From Azoarcus sp. KH32C (GTDB lineage Bacteria > Pseudomonadota > Gammaproteobacteria > Burkholderiales > Rhodocyclaceae): a stretch of DNA of 64,000 bases. The position numbers were made by a program, and so were the translations under genes. The notes under the pieces were generated by a model. That model was not told the origin of the DNA and did not search any database. It saw only the letters and a program-made list of their open reading frames with translations. The stretch covers positions 1,426,001 through 1,490,000 of the forward strand of contig NC_020516.1 in the NCBI RefSeq assembly GCF_000349945.1, in the 5' to 3' direction. Positions 1 through 12,830 of this stretch are shown here, one piece after another (positions within the stretch are counted from its first letter, which is position 1; every line of letters starts with the position of its first letter).

Positions 1-22
1 GTTCACGAGGAATCCGCACTCC

Positions 23-589
23 ATGTCTATCAAGTCCGACAAGTGGATCCGCCGCATGGCGGAGCAGCACGGGATGATCGAGCCTTTCGCCCCGGAGCTG
101 GTGCGCCAGAACGACGGTGGCAAGATCGTCTCCTACGGTACGTCCAGCTACGGCTACGATGTCCGTTGCGCCAACGAATTCAAGATCTTCACGAACATCA
201 ACTCGACGATCGTCGACCCGAAGGATTTCGACGCACGCAACTTCGTCGATTTCGTCGGCGACGTCTGCATCATCCCGCCGAACTCCTTTGCGCTTGCGCG
301 GACCGTCGAATATTTCCGCATTCCGCGCAGCGTGCTGACCGTGTGCCTCGGCAAGTCCACGTACGCGCGCTGCGGCATCATCGTCAACGTCACCCCGCTC
401 GAACCCGAGTGGGAAGGCCATGTGACGCTGGAATTCTCGAATACCACCCCCTTGCCCGCGAAAATCTACGCGAATGAAGGGATTGCGCAGATGCTCTTTT
501 TCGAGTCCGATGAGGAGTGCGCCACCTCCTATCGCGACCGGGGCGGCAAGTATCTCGGCCAGACCGGCGTAACGCTGCCGAAGATCTGA
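23..589 (+). CDS. dcd: dCTP deaminase
   Basis: Deaminates dCTP to dUTP in the cytoplasm, supplying dUMP for thymidylate synthase. The 188-residue product has the usual family length. It carries the trimeric dUTPase-like core, including GKSTYARCGIIVNVTPLEPEW followed by EGHVTLEFSNTTPLPAKIY, the region that holds the catalytic glutamate and the substrate loop. The C-terminus ends in the typical GKYLGQTGVTLPKI. The ATG is preceded by GAGGA at proper spacing. The gene opens the window, so its upstream partner is not seen. It sits a few kilobases from folA and thyA, which use the same pyrimidine route. Identification is firm. Confidence 0.97.
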   Translation: MSIKSDKWIRRMAEQHGMIEPFAPELVRQNDGGKIVSYGTSSYGYDVRCANEFKIFTNINSTIVDPKDFDARNFVDFVGDVCIIPPNSFALARTVEYFRIPRSVLTVCLGKSTYARCGIIVNVTPLEPEWEGHVTLEFSNTTPLPAKIYANEGIAQMLFFESDEECATSYRDRGGKYLGQTGVTLPKI

Positions 590-631
590 TTGACCTGTCG
601 AACCGCCGGCGTGCGGAAGCGATGATCAACG

Positions 632-655
632 GGGCCGTCTGACGGCCCTTTGTGC
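632..655 (+). terminator. Intrinsic terminator after dcd
   Basis: A 7-bp stem GGGCCGT/ACGGCCC with a 3-nt loop is followed by CTTTGTGCTTT, about 43 bp after the dcd stop. The T-run is imperfect, so termination may be partial. Confidence 0.6.
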
Positions 656-730
656 TTTCCGGTGAGCCGGGAGCAAACATGACGCGGGCGAAGCCCGCTG
701 CCGCAAGGCGAGCAGTTGGAGAACATTGGG

Positions 731-2983
731 ATGCGCTTTCACTTTCCGATCATCATCATCGACGAGGACTTCCGCTCGGAAAACACCAGCGGCCTCGGTA
801 TCCGCGCACTGGCCCAGGCCATTGAAGACGAAGCGATGGAGGTGCTCGGGGTCACGAGCTACGGCGACCTAAGGTCCTTCGCCCAGCAGCAGAGCCGAGC
901 CTCCGCCTTCATCCTGTCGATCGACGACGAAGAGTTCTCTTCGCCGGAAGCCGCCGACAAGGCGATTGCCGACCTGCGCGCCTTCGTCGAAGAGATCCGC
1001 TTCCGCAACGCCGACATCCCGATCTTCCTGCACGGCGAAACGCGCACCAGCCGCCACATCCCGAACGATGTGCTGCGCGAGATGCACGGCTTCATCCACA
1101 TGTTCGAGGACACGCCCGAGTTCATCGCCCGCTACGTCGTGCGCGAAGCGAAGAACTACCTCGAAAGCCTCCCGCCGCCGTTCTTCCGCGCCCTGACGCA
1201 TTACGCCGCGGACGGCTCGTATTCGTGGCACTGCCCCGGCCATTCGGGCGGCGTCGCGTTCCTGAAGAGCCCCGTCGGCCAGATGTTCCACCAGTTCTTC
1301 GGCGAGAACATGCTGCGCGCGGACGTCTGCAACGCCGTCGAAGAACTCGGCCAACTGCTCGATCACACCGGCCCCGTCGCCGCATCCGAGCGCAACGCGG
1401 CCCGCATTTTCAACTGCGATCACCTGTATTTCGTCACCAACGGCACCTCGACCTCGAACAAGATGGTGTGGCACACCACGGTTGCGCCCGGCGACATCGT
1501 CGTCGTGGACCGCAACTGCCACAAATCGATTCTCCATTCGATCATCATGACGGGCGCGATCCCGGTGTTCTTGACACCGACCCGCAACCACTACGGCATC
1601 ATCGGTCCGATTCCGCTCGCCGAATTCAGCACCGAGGCAATCGAGAAGAAGATTGCGGCCAATCCGTTCGCGCGCGACGCGGTGAACAAGAAGCCGCGCA
1701 TTCTGACGATCACGCAGTCGACCTACGACGGCGTCGTCTACAACGTCGAGACCATCAAGGAGATGCTCGACGGCGAGATCGATACGCTGCACTTCGACGA
1801 AGCCTGGCTGCCTCACGCGGCCTTCCACGACTTCTACGGCGATTACCACGCCATCGGCGCCGACCGCCCGCGCTGCGAAAAGTCGATGATCTTCTCGACG
1901 CAGTCCACCCACAAACTGCTTGCCGGCCTGTCGCAGGCGTCGCAGATCCTCGTGCAGGATTCCCAGACCCGCAAACTGGACCGGGATATCTTCAACGAGG
2001 CGTACCTGATGCACACCTCCACGTCGCCGCAGTACGCGATCATCGCGTCGTGCGACGTCGCCGCTGCGATGATGGAGCCTCCCGCGGGCACTGCACTGGT
2101 CGAAGAATCGCTATCCGAAGCCGTCGAATTCCGTCGCGCAATGCGCAAAGTCGATGCCGAGTTCGGCGACGAGGACTGGTGGTTCCAGGTCTGGGGGCCC
2201 GATTATTTGCCCGAAGAGGGCATCGGCGATCGCGAAGACTGGATGCTGCAAGCAGGCGACCGTTGGCACGGGTTCGGCAATCTCGCACCCGGCTTCAACA
2301 TGCTCGACCCGATCAAGGCGACGATCATCACCCCGGGCCTCGACGTGGACGGCGATTTCGCCGACACGGGTATCCCGGCCGGCATCCTGACCCGCTACCT
2401 GGCCGAACACGGGATCATCGTCGAGAAGACCGGACTCTACTCGTTCTTCATCATGTTCACGATCGGCATCACCAAGGGGCGCTGGAACACCCTCGTGACC
2501 GAACTGCAGCAATTCAAGGACGACTACGACCGCAATCAACCGCTATGGCGCGTGATGCCGGAGTTCATCGCCAAGCACCCCCGCTACGAAAAGGTCGGCT
2601 TGAAGGACCTTTGCGGTCAGATCCACAGTTTCTACAAGGCCAACGACGTCGCGCGCCTGACGACTGAGATGTACCTCTCGGACATGGTTCCCGCGATGAA
2701 GCCCGCCGAAGCATTCGCGAAGATGGCGCATCGCGAGATCGAGCGGGTCGCAATCGATGAACTTGAAGGGCGCGTCACTGCCATGCTCGTTACTCCCTAT
2801 CCGCCGGGCATTCCGCTGCTGATTCCGGGCGAGCGCTTCAATTCAACGATCGTTCGTTATCTCAAGTTCGCCCGCGATTTCAATGCCGCTTTCCCCGGCT
2901 TCGAGACTGACATCCATGGTTTCGTCCGAGAGCAATCGAACGGCCGCGTCGACTACTTCGTCGATTGCGTGAAGCAAGGCTGA
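731..2983 (+). CDS. Orn/Lys/Arg decarboxylase (PLP-dependent, class I)
   Basis: A fold-type I PLP decarboxylase acting on a basic amino acid and probably feeding polyamine synthesis or acid resistance. Order: N-terminal response-regulator-like domain (about residues 1-130), PLP-binding major domain, C-terminal domain. The PLP-lysine motif is STQSTHKLLAG, with Lys395. The length of 750 residues fits the inducible lysine/arginine decarboxylase type. The ATG at 731 is chosen over a TTG at 716 because GGAG lies 9 nt upstream of it and the conserved MRFHFPIIIIDEDFRSENTSG begins there. The substrate cannot be decided from sequence alone. The stop overlaps the next start (TGATG), suggesting translational coupling to folA. 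Confidence 0.93.
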   Translation: MRFHFPIIIIDEDFRSENTSGLGIRALAQAIEDEAMEVLGVTSYGDLRSFAQQQSRASAFILSIDDEEFSSPEAADKAIADLRAFVEEIRFRNADIPIFLHGETRTSRHIPNDVLREMHGFIHMFEDTPEFIARYVVREAKNYLESLPPPFFRALTHYAADGSYSWHCPGHSGGVAFLKSPVGQMFHQFFGENMLRADVCNAVEELGQLLDHTGPVAASERNAARIFNCDHLYFVTNGTSTSNKMVWHTTVAPGDIVVVDRNCHKSILHSIIMTGAIPVFLTPTRNHYGIIGPIPLAEFSTEAIEKKIAANPFARDAVNKKPRILTITQSTYDGVVYNVETIKEMLDGEIDTLHFDEAWLPHAAFHDFYGDYHAIGADRPRCEKSMIFSTQSTHKLLAGLSQASQILVQDSQTRKLDRDIFNEAYLMHTSTSPQYAIIASCDVAAAMMEPPAGTALVEESLSEAVEFRRAMRKVDAEFGDEDWWFQVWGPDYLPEEGIGDREDWMLQAGDRWHGFGNLAPGFNMLDPIKATIITPGLDVDGDFADTGIPAGILTRYLAEHGIIVEKTGLYSFFIMFTIGITKGRWNTLVTELQQFKDDYDRNQPLWRVMPEFIAKHPRYEKVGLKDLCGQIHSFYKANDVARLTTEMYLSDMVPAMKPAEAFAKMAHREIERVAIDELEGRVTAMLVTPYPPGIPLLIPGERFNSTIVRYLKFARDFNAAFPGFETDIHGFVREQSNGRVDYFVDCVKQG

Positions 2984-3492
2984 TGGATACGCCGAAAATC
3001 GTCTTTGTCGTTGCCGTCGCGCGCAATGGCGTCATCGGTCGCGACAACCAGCTTCCATGGAGACTGAAAGCCGACCTCGCGCACTTCAAGGCTACGACGA
3101 TTGGGCATCCGATCCTGATGGGCCGGAAGACCTGGGAGTCGCTGGGCCGCCCGCTGCCTGGCAGGCGCAACCTCGTCTTGTCCCGGAAGGAGGGCTACGC
3201 GCTTCAGGGGGCGGAAGTCTTCCCCAGCATCGATGAGGTGCTGCGGGCGGTGGGAGATGATCAGCTCTTTGTCATCGGTGGCGCCGACCTCTATCGTCAG
3301 CTCATCGACCGCGTGGATGCGATGATCGTCACCGAAGTTGGGGCAGAAGTTGCAGGCGACGCATACTTCCCAAAGTTCAAGGCGGCCCACTTCAGCGAAG
3401 TTCGTCGCGAACACCACGAGGCCGACGAGCACAACGAATACCCGTTCGACTTCGTCGAGTACCGTCGGCTTGCAATCGAACCCCGTCGCTAG
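2983..3492 (+). CDS. folA: Dihydrofolate reductase
   Basis: Reduces dihydrofolate to tetrahydrofolate with NADPH, regenerating the folate oxidised by thymidylate synthase. The 169-residue protein has the N-terminal VAVARNGVIGRDNQLPW (substrate pocket and Met20-loop region) and the NADP-binding GRKTWESLGRPLPGRRNLVLSR. It also has VIGGADLYRQL, the family's GG motif. The ATG at 2983 overlaps the preceding TGA by one base. A longer in-frame start at 2965 lies inside the decarboxylase gene and is unlikely. It converges on thyA with only 17 bp between the stop codons. Confidence 0.96.
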   Translation: MDTPKIVFVVAVARNGVIGRDNQLPWRLKADLAHFKATTIGHPILMGRKTWESLGRPLPGRRNLVLSRKEGYALQGAEVFPSIDEVLRAVGDDQLFVIGGADLYRQLIDRVDAMIVTEVGAEVAGDAYFPKFKAAHFSEVRREHHEADEHNEYPFDFVEYRRLAIEPRR

Positions 3493-3509
3493 GCGACGGG
3501 GATGTCCCG

Positions 3510-4304
3510 CTACACCGCCACTTCGGCCTTGATGTGCGGATGGGGATCGTAGCCTTCCAGCGTGAAGTCCTCGAAGCGGAATGCCATGATGTCCTTCACT
3601 TCCGGGTTCAGCTTCATGGTCGGCAAGGCACGCGGTTCTCGGGAAAGTTGAAGGCGCGCCTGCTCCAGATGGTTCAGGTAAAGATGGCAATCGCCCCCGG
3701 TCCACACGAAATCGCCCGGTCGCAGGCCGCACACCTGCGCGACCATCATCGTCAATAGCGCGTACGAAGCAATGTTGAACGGCACGCCAAGGAAGATATC
3801 GGCGCTGCGCTGATAAAGCTGGCAAGACAGCCGGTCGCCGGCGACGTAGAACTGGAACAACGCATGGCACGGCGGAAGGGCCATGCCATCGACTTCTCCC
3901 GGGTTCCACGCTGAAACGATGTGCCGACGGGAGTCCGGGTTGCGTTTCAGTCCGTCGATCAACTTCGCGATCTGATCCACGGTGCGGCCATCGGCAGTCT
4001 CCCACCGACGCCATTGCTTGCCGTATACCGGCCCCAGGTCGCCGTCGGCGTCTGCCCACTCATCCCAGATCGATACGCCGTTTTCCTTCAGATAGCGGAT
4101 GTTCGTTTCGCCGCGCAGGAACCAGAGCAGTTCATGGATGATCGATCGCGTGTGCAGCTTCTTCGTGGTGAGCAGGGGGAATCCCTCTTCCAGATTGCAA
4201 CGCAACTGCCAGCCGAATACCGACAAGGTGCCCGTGCCGGTGCGATCGGATTTTCGATCGCCGTGTTCCAGCACGTGGCGCATCAGTTCTTGATACTGTC
4301 TCAT
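3510..4304 (-). CDS. thyA: Thymidylate synthase
   Basis: Methylates dUMP to dTMP with methylenetetrahydrofolate, producing the dihydrofolate that FolA recycles. The product is 264 residues, the classic length. The catalytic cysteine is Cys146 in LPPCHALFQFYV. The N-terminal DRTGTGTLSVFG phosphate loop and the RRHIVSAWNP dUMP-binding segment are intact. The end HPHIKAEVAV is typical. The gene faces folA tail to tail and diverges from the gene at 4488, leaving a shared promoter region of about 180 bp. Confidence 0.97.
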   Translation of the reverse strand: MRQYQELMRHVLEHGDRKSDRTGTGTLSVFGWQLRCNLEEGFPLLTTKKLHTRSIIHELLWFLRGETNIRYLKENGVSIWDEWADADGDLGPVYGKQWRRWETADGRTVDQIAKLIDGLKRNPDSRRHIVSAWNPGEVDGMALPPCHALFQFYVAGDRLSCQLYQRSADIFLGVPFNIASYALLTMMVAQVCGLRPGDFVWTGGDCHLYLNHLEQARLQLSREPRALPTMKLNPEVKDIMAFRFEDFTLEGYDPHPHIKAEVAV

Positions 4305-4487
4305 GAAAAAATCTCGTGTGCGCGAACTGCAATTCTAACGCGTCGCGTGCTCGCAGCGCCGTCCGACTGTCCTGCCTGGGCCCCGATCAATATGGCCCGC
4401 GTGTGCTATCTTCCCGCGCGGAGGAGGGGGCGACCGCCTAAATTGCCGTAAGGTGCGCAGCGTTCGCGCCGTCCACAGGGAGAAGAC

Positions 4488-5951
4488 GTGTCGATGCAAA
4501 GCGGGACAGGTTCCGGCGCCGGAATGGCTCCGGCGCCGAATTCAGCCATCGGTGAAGCGGTGGTCGACGAGGCTGTCCACGGTTTGGGCAGAATCGGCGC
4601 GCGTCTCGTCGACGTGTCGGGCTCGTCCGGGGGCACCATCGATGCGCGCTTCGAAACCGTCTCCGCGCTGGACAATCAGGCGCGTACCCTCTTGAACCGT
4701 GTCCTGAAATCACCGGTCGCCGCCTCTGCATCATCGGAGACTCTCGCAGCGCAGTTGATTGCCGCCACGCGCGACTTCTTCGGCATTCTTCTGAACGCCT
4801 ACGAACGTTCGGTCAATTCGCTCACATCCGACCCTTCCATCATCGGCCGCCTGGCACGTATCCAGGACTGCCGATTGCGACTCATGCGTGCCGGCGCAGA
4901 CCGCGTTATCTGGGAGCTTTGCAGCGGCGGGCCGGCGCATCCTCATGTCTGGAGTTGGCTCGGCACCTCTTTCGTTGCGTCTGAATCTGGGCACGGGACG
5001 GGCCGCGTCAGAGCGCAGATGCACTGGGGAGGGCCGGGAGCCTCGCTCGAAAACGAATACCTGCGCGCAGTAGCTGCTTACTCCGCGTCCCTTGGTCTCC
5101 TGCCTCCGCGCGCTTCGCTTGTCGTTGGTCGGGTCATGGCCTTCGCGCTTCCGATGCTTAACTTCCGGTCGCGGCCGTTTGCGGGGGCAACATATTACGT
5201 GTGTCCGCGAGAAGGTGCCGCACCGCGGCGATTGGTTCGCCCGCCCAATGAACTCGACGGAGGATGGTTCTATTCGGCCGGTGTCGCCGTAGGTGCGCTA
5301 AAGGAATTGCTCGAGAATCTAATAGTGGGCAAGGCGCCGCTGGCGCTTGCTGCAGGCGAGGACGGCGAAAAGGTCCTGCGCACAGTGCTCGAACATTTGA
5401 TTCTTCATTGGTCTGAAACGCCTCCGGTTCGACGGTTTCGGCGCCACATGCTCGATGGAACACTGTCCGCCGTGTGCGGAATCGACCAATTGCGGGAGCT
5501 GTTTTCGGGGCGGTCGTCGGTTGCCGAGGTCGAGTGGTCTCTCAAGGATGTGAGTCGCGGCGGTTTGGGCGCATACATATGCGGCGAGTCCGAGCCGAGT
5601 GTTCGGGTTGGGCAACTCGTTGGCGTGCGAGCGAATGACTGCGCGGCCTGGCATCTCGCGATCGTCCGTCGCACCTGGACCGGGGCAGGGGAATACCCGT
5701 TCGTTGGCCTCGAGACCCTGTCTCAGCGGCCGGTCCCTGCCCGTGTCGACGACGGTCGCGCCTCAGCCGACGTGTTTCTCTGCGATCCGATCCTGAAAGG
5801 CGAAGCGCTTAGGATTGCAGCAGGGAGCAACCAGCTCAGCTCCGATCTGCCGCTGTTTATAACGGACGGCGGGCGGCTGCAAAAGCTCAAACCGCTGCGA
5901 GGATTGGTCGAGGGGGAGGGATTTGATTTGCGGGTATATCAGGTTCTTTGA
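4488..5951 (+). CDS. Conserved hypothetical protein with possible C-terminal PilZ-like domain
   Basis: I do not firmly recognise this 487-residue protein. The first 300 residues are largely helical, with no signal peptide or membrane segment. The last third contains RRFRRHM followed about 40 residues later by DVSRGGLGAYI. This resembles the RxxxR and D/NxSxxG pair of c-di-GMP-binding PilZ domains, followed by a beta-rich stretch (VGQLVGVRANDCAAWHLAIVRR). If so, it would be a cytoplasmic c-di-GMP effector, but the spacing is long for canonical PilZ. The start is GTG 4488 or ATG 4494; AGGGAG at 4477-4482 suits either. It diverges from thyA and stands alone ahead of the rrn operon. Confidence 0.72.
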   Translation: MSMQSGTGSGAGMAPAPNSAIGEAVVDEAVHGLGRIGARLVDVSGSSGGTIDARFETVSALDNQARTLLNRVLKSPVAASASSETLAAQLIAATRDFFGILLNAYERSVNSLTSDPSIIGRLARIQDCRLRLMRAGADRVIWELCSGGPAHPHVWSWLGTSFVASESGHGTGRVRAQMHWGGPGASLENEYLRAVAAYSASLGLLPPRASLVVGRVMAFALPMLNFRSRPFAGATYYVCPREGAAPRRLVRPPNELDGGWFYSAGVAVGALKELLENLIVGKAPLALAAGEDGEKVLRTVLEHLILHWSETPPVRRFRRHMLDGTLSAVCGIDQLRELFSGRSSVAEVEWSLKDVSRGGLGAYICGESEPSVRVGQLVGVRANDCAAWHLAIVRRTWTGAGEYPFVGLETLSQRPVPARVDDGRASADVFLCDPILKGEALRIAAGSNQLSSDLPLFITDGGRLQKLKPLRGLVEGEGFDLRVYQVL

Positions 5952-6067
5952 CGCCGCAATTGTCGCCCCTATTAGGATGTGCGGATGTAAGCCTGAAAAT
6001 GCGATTTTGCCGAATGGGCACGGAGTGATTTCTTGCTGCCCTCGTTCAAGTATTTCAGGAAAGGTAG

Positions 6068-6095
6068 TTGACGGCCGCGCTGCGGTCTATATAAT
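6068..6095 (+). promoter_or_regulatory. rRNA operon promoter
   Basis: TTGACG (6068-6073) and TATAAT (6090-6095) are separated by 16 bp and followed by the GC-rich discriminator CCGCCCC, as expected for a stringently controlled rrn promoter. It lies about 295 bp before mature 16S. The 116 bp between the preceding stop and this promoter shows nothing else recognisable. Confidence 0.8.
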
Positions 6096-6247
6096 CCGCC
6101 CCTCTTCGCGACGCAGCGGTGAAACGCAGCGGCGGCGGAGAGGGAAAGAGCGTTGAACGCAGCCGATGTTGAAGAAATAAAATATCGGCGGTGCTTGACG
6201 GCGACAGTGAAGTTTGTCAGAATTTCTTTCTCGCTGCTTCGGCGGCG

Positions 6248-6262
6248 GTTCTTTAAAAAATT
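6248..6262 (+). promoter_or_regulatory. boxA-like antitermination element, 16S leader
   Basis: GTTCTTTAAAAAATT in the 16S leader resembles the boxA signal (TGCTCTTTAACA) bound by the Nus factors in rRNA antitermination. The same motif recurs in the 16S-23S spacer. Confidence 0.6.
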
Positions 6263-6389
6263 GGACAACCGATAAGTGTGAGTGCTCGGTGACGGCAGGC
6301 GCAAGTGGGTTCTTAGGAGCCCGCGCTTTGCAAGCATTGAGTGCTCAGATGTAAGTCAGTAATGATTTCTTTGAGTGCATTGTTGGATT

Positions 6390-7925
<1,536 letters not shown>

Positions 7926-8002
7926 CAAGAGAAGGCGCCGCTCGGCGCCGAGTACTCACAACTTATCGGTTGTTCAGGCAACGAGAGCCTCGCGGTATCG
8001 GA

Positions 8003-8079
8003 GGGTCTGTAGCTCAGCTGGTTAGAGCACCGTCTTGATAAGGCGGGGGTCGTTGGTTCGAACCCAACCAGACCCACCA
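8003..8079 (+). tRNA. ileT: tRNA-Ile (GAT)
   Basis: A 77-nt cloverleaf in the 16S-23S spacer. The acceptor stem GGGTCTG pairs with CAGACCC, anticodon GAT is at 8037-8039, the T-loop is GGTTCGAAC, and CCA is encoded at the end. Confidence 0.97.
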
Positions 8080-8090
8080 CGCAGTATCGG

Positions 8091-8166
8091 GGGGGATTAG
8101 CTCAGCTGGGAGAGCACCTGCTTTGCAAGCAGGGGGTCGTCGGTTCGATCCCGTCATCCTCCACCA
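8091..8166 (+). tRNA. alaT: tRNA-Ala (TGC)
   Basis: A 76-nt cloverleaf 11 nt after tRNA-Ile. The acceptor arm GGGGGAT pairs with ATCCTCC through one G-U wobble. Anticodon TGC is at 8124-8126 and CCA is encoded. The Ile-Ala pair is the standard spacer content in this class. Confidence 0.97.
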
Positions 8167-8242
8167 ACGATAGGTGGGGCTCGCGTCAGGGTTAAGCGGT
8201 GGGTAGCCGGTGGGCTGCGTAGCGCTTAGGCCTGAGTGCCAA

Positions 8243-8256
8243 TGTTCTTTAACAAA
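8243..8256 (+). promoter_or_regulatory. boxA-like antitermination element, 23S leader
   Basis: TGTTCTTTAACAAA lies in the spacer between tRNA-Ala and 23S and matches the boxA consensus closely. It is the second copy in this operon. The rest of the 257-nt spacer holds processing sequence only. Confidence 0.65.
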
Positions 8257-8423
8257 GTGGAAGAAGTAAAGTGTGCGACAGTCGGTCGGAAGATCGATTG
8301 TGGCATGGGTTGGTGTGATTGCATTTTTGCATTCATTGGTGCTTTGAACCGGCGGCCGATGGATGCGCACAAGCGCGAGTTGCCTGTAGCGGTGGGGCCC
8401 TGTAAGAGGGGTCCAGAGTTATA

Positions 8424-11308
<2,885 letters not shown>

Positions 11309-11404
11309 ATAACCCTGGATCCACGCCTCACCCGCACGCAACACCGCGCAAGCAATCACAACCCCCCATACCGCACACACTTCTCCCCCTTTGTTCCCCT
11401 TTAC

Positions 11405-11521
11405 AGTCTGACGACCAGAGCGTCCCGGAACCACCCCTTCCCATCCCGAACAGGACCGTGAAACAGGACCGCGCCGATGATAGTGCCTCTCGTGGGTGCG
11501 AAAGTAGGTCATCGTCAGACT
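11405..11521 (+). rRNA. rrf: 5S ribosomal RNA
   Basis: About 117 nt. The terminal helix AGTCTGACGA/TCGTCAGACT closes the molecule, and the conserved CCCATCCCGAACAGG and GCGCCGATGATAGTG segments are present. It lies 96 bp after 23S. Confidence 0.94.
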
Positions 11522-11530
11522 ACCTCTCCC

Positions 11531-11569
11531 AAAAAAGCCGCCGATCTCAAGCAGATCCGCGGCTTTTTT
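11531..11569 (+). terminator. rRNA operon terminator
   Basis: A long hairpin, AAAAAAGCCGC/GCGGCTTTTTT with an inner GATCT/AGATC stem, ends in a T-run 10 nt after 5S. It could act on both strands because of the flanking A and T runs. Confidence 0.88.
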
Positions 11570-11741
11570 ACGTCTACGGCGATTGTCGGGTAAGTCTTGA
11601 TCTGCGCATGGCGGACGTCGGTAAGCTGCTGTCCAACGCATGGTCCGTTTGAATGGAACGGACGCGCGGTGGATCCCGCGATTAGCCGGCCGTTGTCGGC
11701 GGGCGATGCGTGTGCCGCCTGGTTACCTACGTGCTGCGTTG

Positions 11742-11945
11742 ATGCGACTCGACGCGGTGTGGCCGGCAGTCGAGCCGATCGACATGCGGGCCGGCGTGGA
11801 GGGTCTAGTCACATGGATCGTGGCGGTGTTTCGGGGCAGCGTTGCCGCGTCAAGGGAGAGGCAGCCGGCTGATGGTGCTGGTGGATGATGGGAGCGGCAG
11901 CTGGCTCGCCCGGGTGCGTGCAACGCTCGCGCGCGAGCATTCGAA
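11742..11945 (+). pseudogene. IS66-family tnpB remnant
   Basis: Reading from ATG 11742 gives MRLDAVWPAVEPIDMRAGVE, which matches the start of IS66 accessory protein TnpB (RLDAVWLA.EP.DMRAG). The frame continues to VAVFRGS. After a frameshift near 11850, another frame supplies RLMVLVDDGSGSWLARVRATL, the middle of the same protein. The C-terminus is missing, and neither TnpA nor TnpC nor terminal inverted repeats are visible. It is a decayed insertion between the rrn operon and flgN. The preceding 170 bp after the terminator shows no gene. Confidence 0.62.
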
Positions 11946-11962
11946 TGGTCGGGGGGTGACGC

Positions 11963-12436
11963 TTATGCGCTGCCGAGATGGCGTCCGATGCCAGTGGCGC
12001 GAGTCATGCCGGCAGCGTCGTATAGCTGCGGCCGCTGGGTGGCGTTCAGCAGAACCGCGAGCGCGGCCTGGTTGTGTTGCAGGCGCTCGGTAATCAAGTT
12101 GCCATTGAGCGCGTTGCGTCGCTGCGCGTCGCGGGCGAGTTCGAGCACCTGGTCCCACCGGCTGCAGGTCGTCGGCAGCGGGGCGCATACTTCGCGAATG
12201 GCCGCGTCGGTGTGAGGCTTGCGCAGTCGGGCGAGCAACAGGGCGCGATCGCCGTGGATGCGCTGGAGCTGGTGATAGCGCTCCGTCTTCTCCTGGCTCA
12301 GCACGAGCAGCGCGTCAGCGTCGCCTGCGATGAGCAGGCTTTCCTCACGTTCGAGCAGTGCCACGAAGCCCTGCAATAGCGTGGCCTCGGTGTCGATCAG
12401 TTGCGCGATGCGCTGAACTTCCGGCTGGATTGTCAC
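11963..12436 (-). CDS. flgN: Flagellar export chaperone FlgN
   Basis: A cytoplasmic chaperone for the hook-filament junction proteins FlgK and FlgL, both encoded in this window. The 157-residue product is almost entirely alpha-helical, with the FlgN-type N-terminal helix (EATLLQGFVALLEREESLL) and a basic C-terminal tail. Sequence conservation is low in this family, so the call rests partly on position: it is last in a flgA-flgM-flgN run. It lies 10 bp after flgM and is probably co-transcribed from the FliA promoter before flgM. Confidence 0.85.
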   Translation of the reverse strand: MTIQPEVQRIAQLIDTEATLLQGFVALLEREESLLIAGDADALLVLSQEKTERYHQLQRIHGDRALLLARLRKPHTDAAIREVCAPLPTTCSRWDQVLELARDAQRRNALNGNLITERLQHNQAALAVLLNATQRPQLYDAAGMTRATGIGRHLGSA

Positions 12437-12446
12437 GTTTCGTTTG

Positions 12447-12743
12447 TCAGGAACGGGCGTCGAGCATCTGGCGAACGCTTTCGATCAGTCCGTCCGCAAT
12501 CCGGTTGGCGTCAATCTTGAACCGGCCTTCCGAAATCGCCTGGCGGATTTCATCGACTCGGCTTTGATCGACCGCGGGCGTCGCCGACAGGGCTGCTTCT
12601 GCCTTGCTGAGGCTTGTCGACAGCGAGGAAAGTTCGACTTTGTCGTCGCTCGGCGCGGTGCTCGATGCGTCGGATCGTGGGCGCACCCGACTTTCACCGG
12701 GCGTCGTCGTGCCGACCGGTTTCAGGGTTCCTTCGATTTTCAC
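12447..12743 (-). CDS. flgM: Anti-sigma28 factor FlgM
   Basis: Binds FliA (sigma28) and holds back late flagellar genes until the hook is finished and FlgM is exported. The 98-residue protein has the disordered N-terminus rich in Ser, Pro and Thr and the C-terminal sigma-binding helices (VDEIRQAISEGRFKIDANRI ending in VRQMLDA). This is a standard FlgM signature. A consensus FliA promoter lies immediately upstream, giving the usual negative feedback loop. Confidence 0.93.
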   Translation of the reverse strand: MKIEGTLKPVGTTTPGESRVRPRSDASSTAPSDDKVELSSLSTSLSKAEAALSATPAVDQSRVDEIRQAISEGRFKIDANRIADGLIESVRQMLDARS

Positions 12744-12776
12744 GGCGCAACTCCCATTAAATGATCTCTGACCGAT

Positions 12777-12803
12777 TTAACGGCTTGTCGTAGGGAAACT
12801 TTA
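12777..12803 (-). promoter_or_regulatory. FliA (sigma28) promoter of flgM
   Basis: On the minus strand TAAAGTTT, an 11-nt spacer and GCCGTTAA match the sigma28 consensus TAAAGTTT-N11-GCCGATAA in all but one base. The -10 element lies about 33 bp from the flgM ATG. Confidence 0.88.
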
Positions 12804-12830
12804 GCTCTTTTTTGTCGGCGTGGGCAGCCT

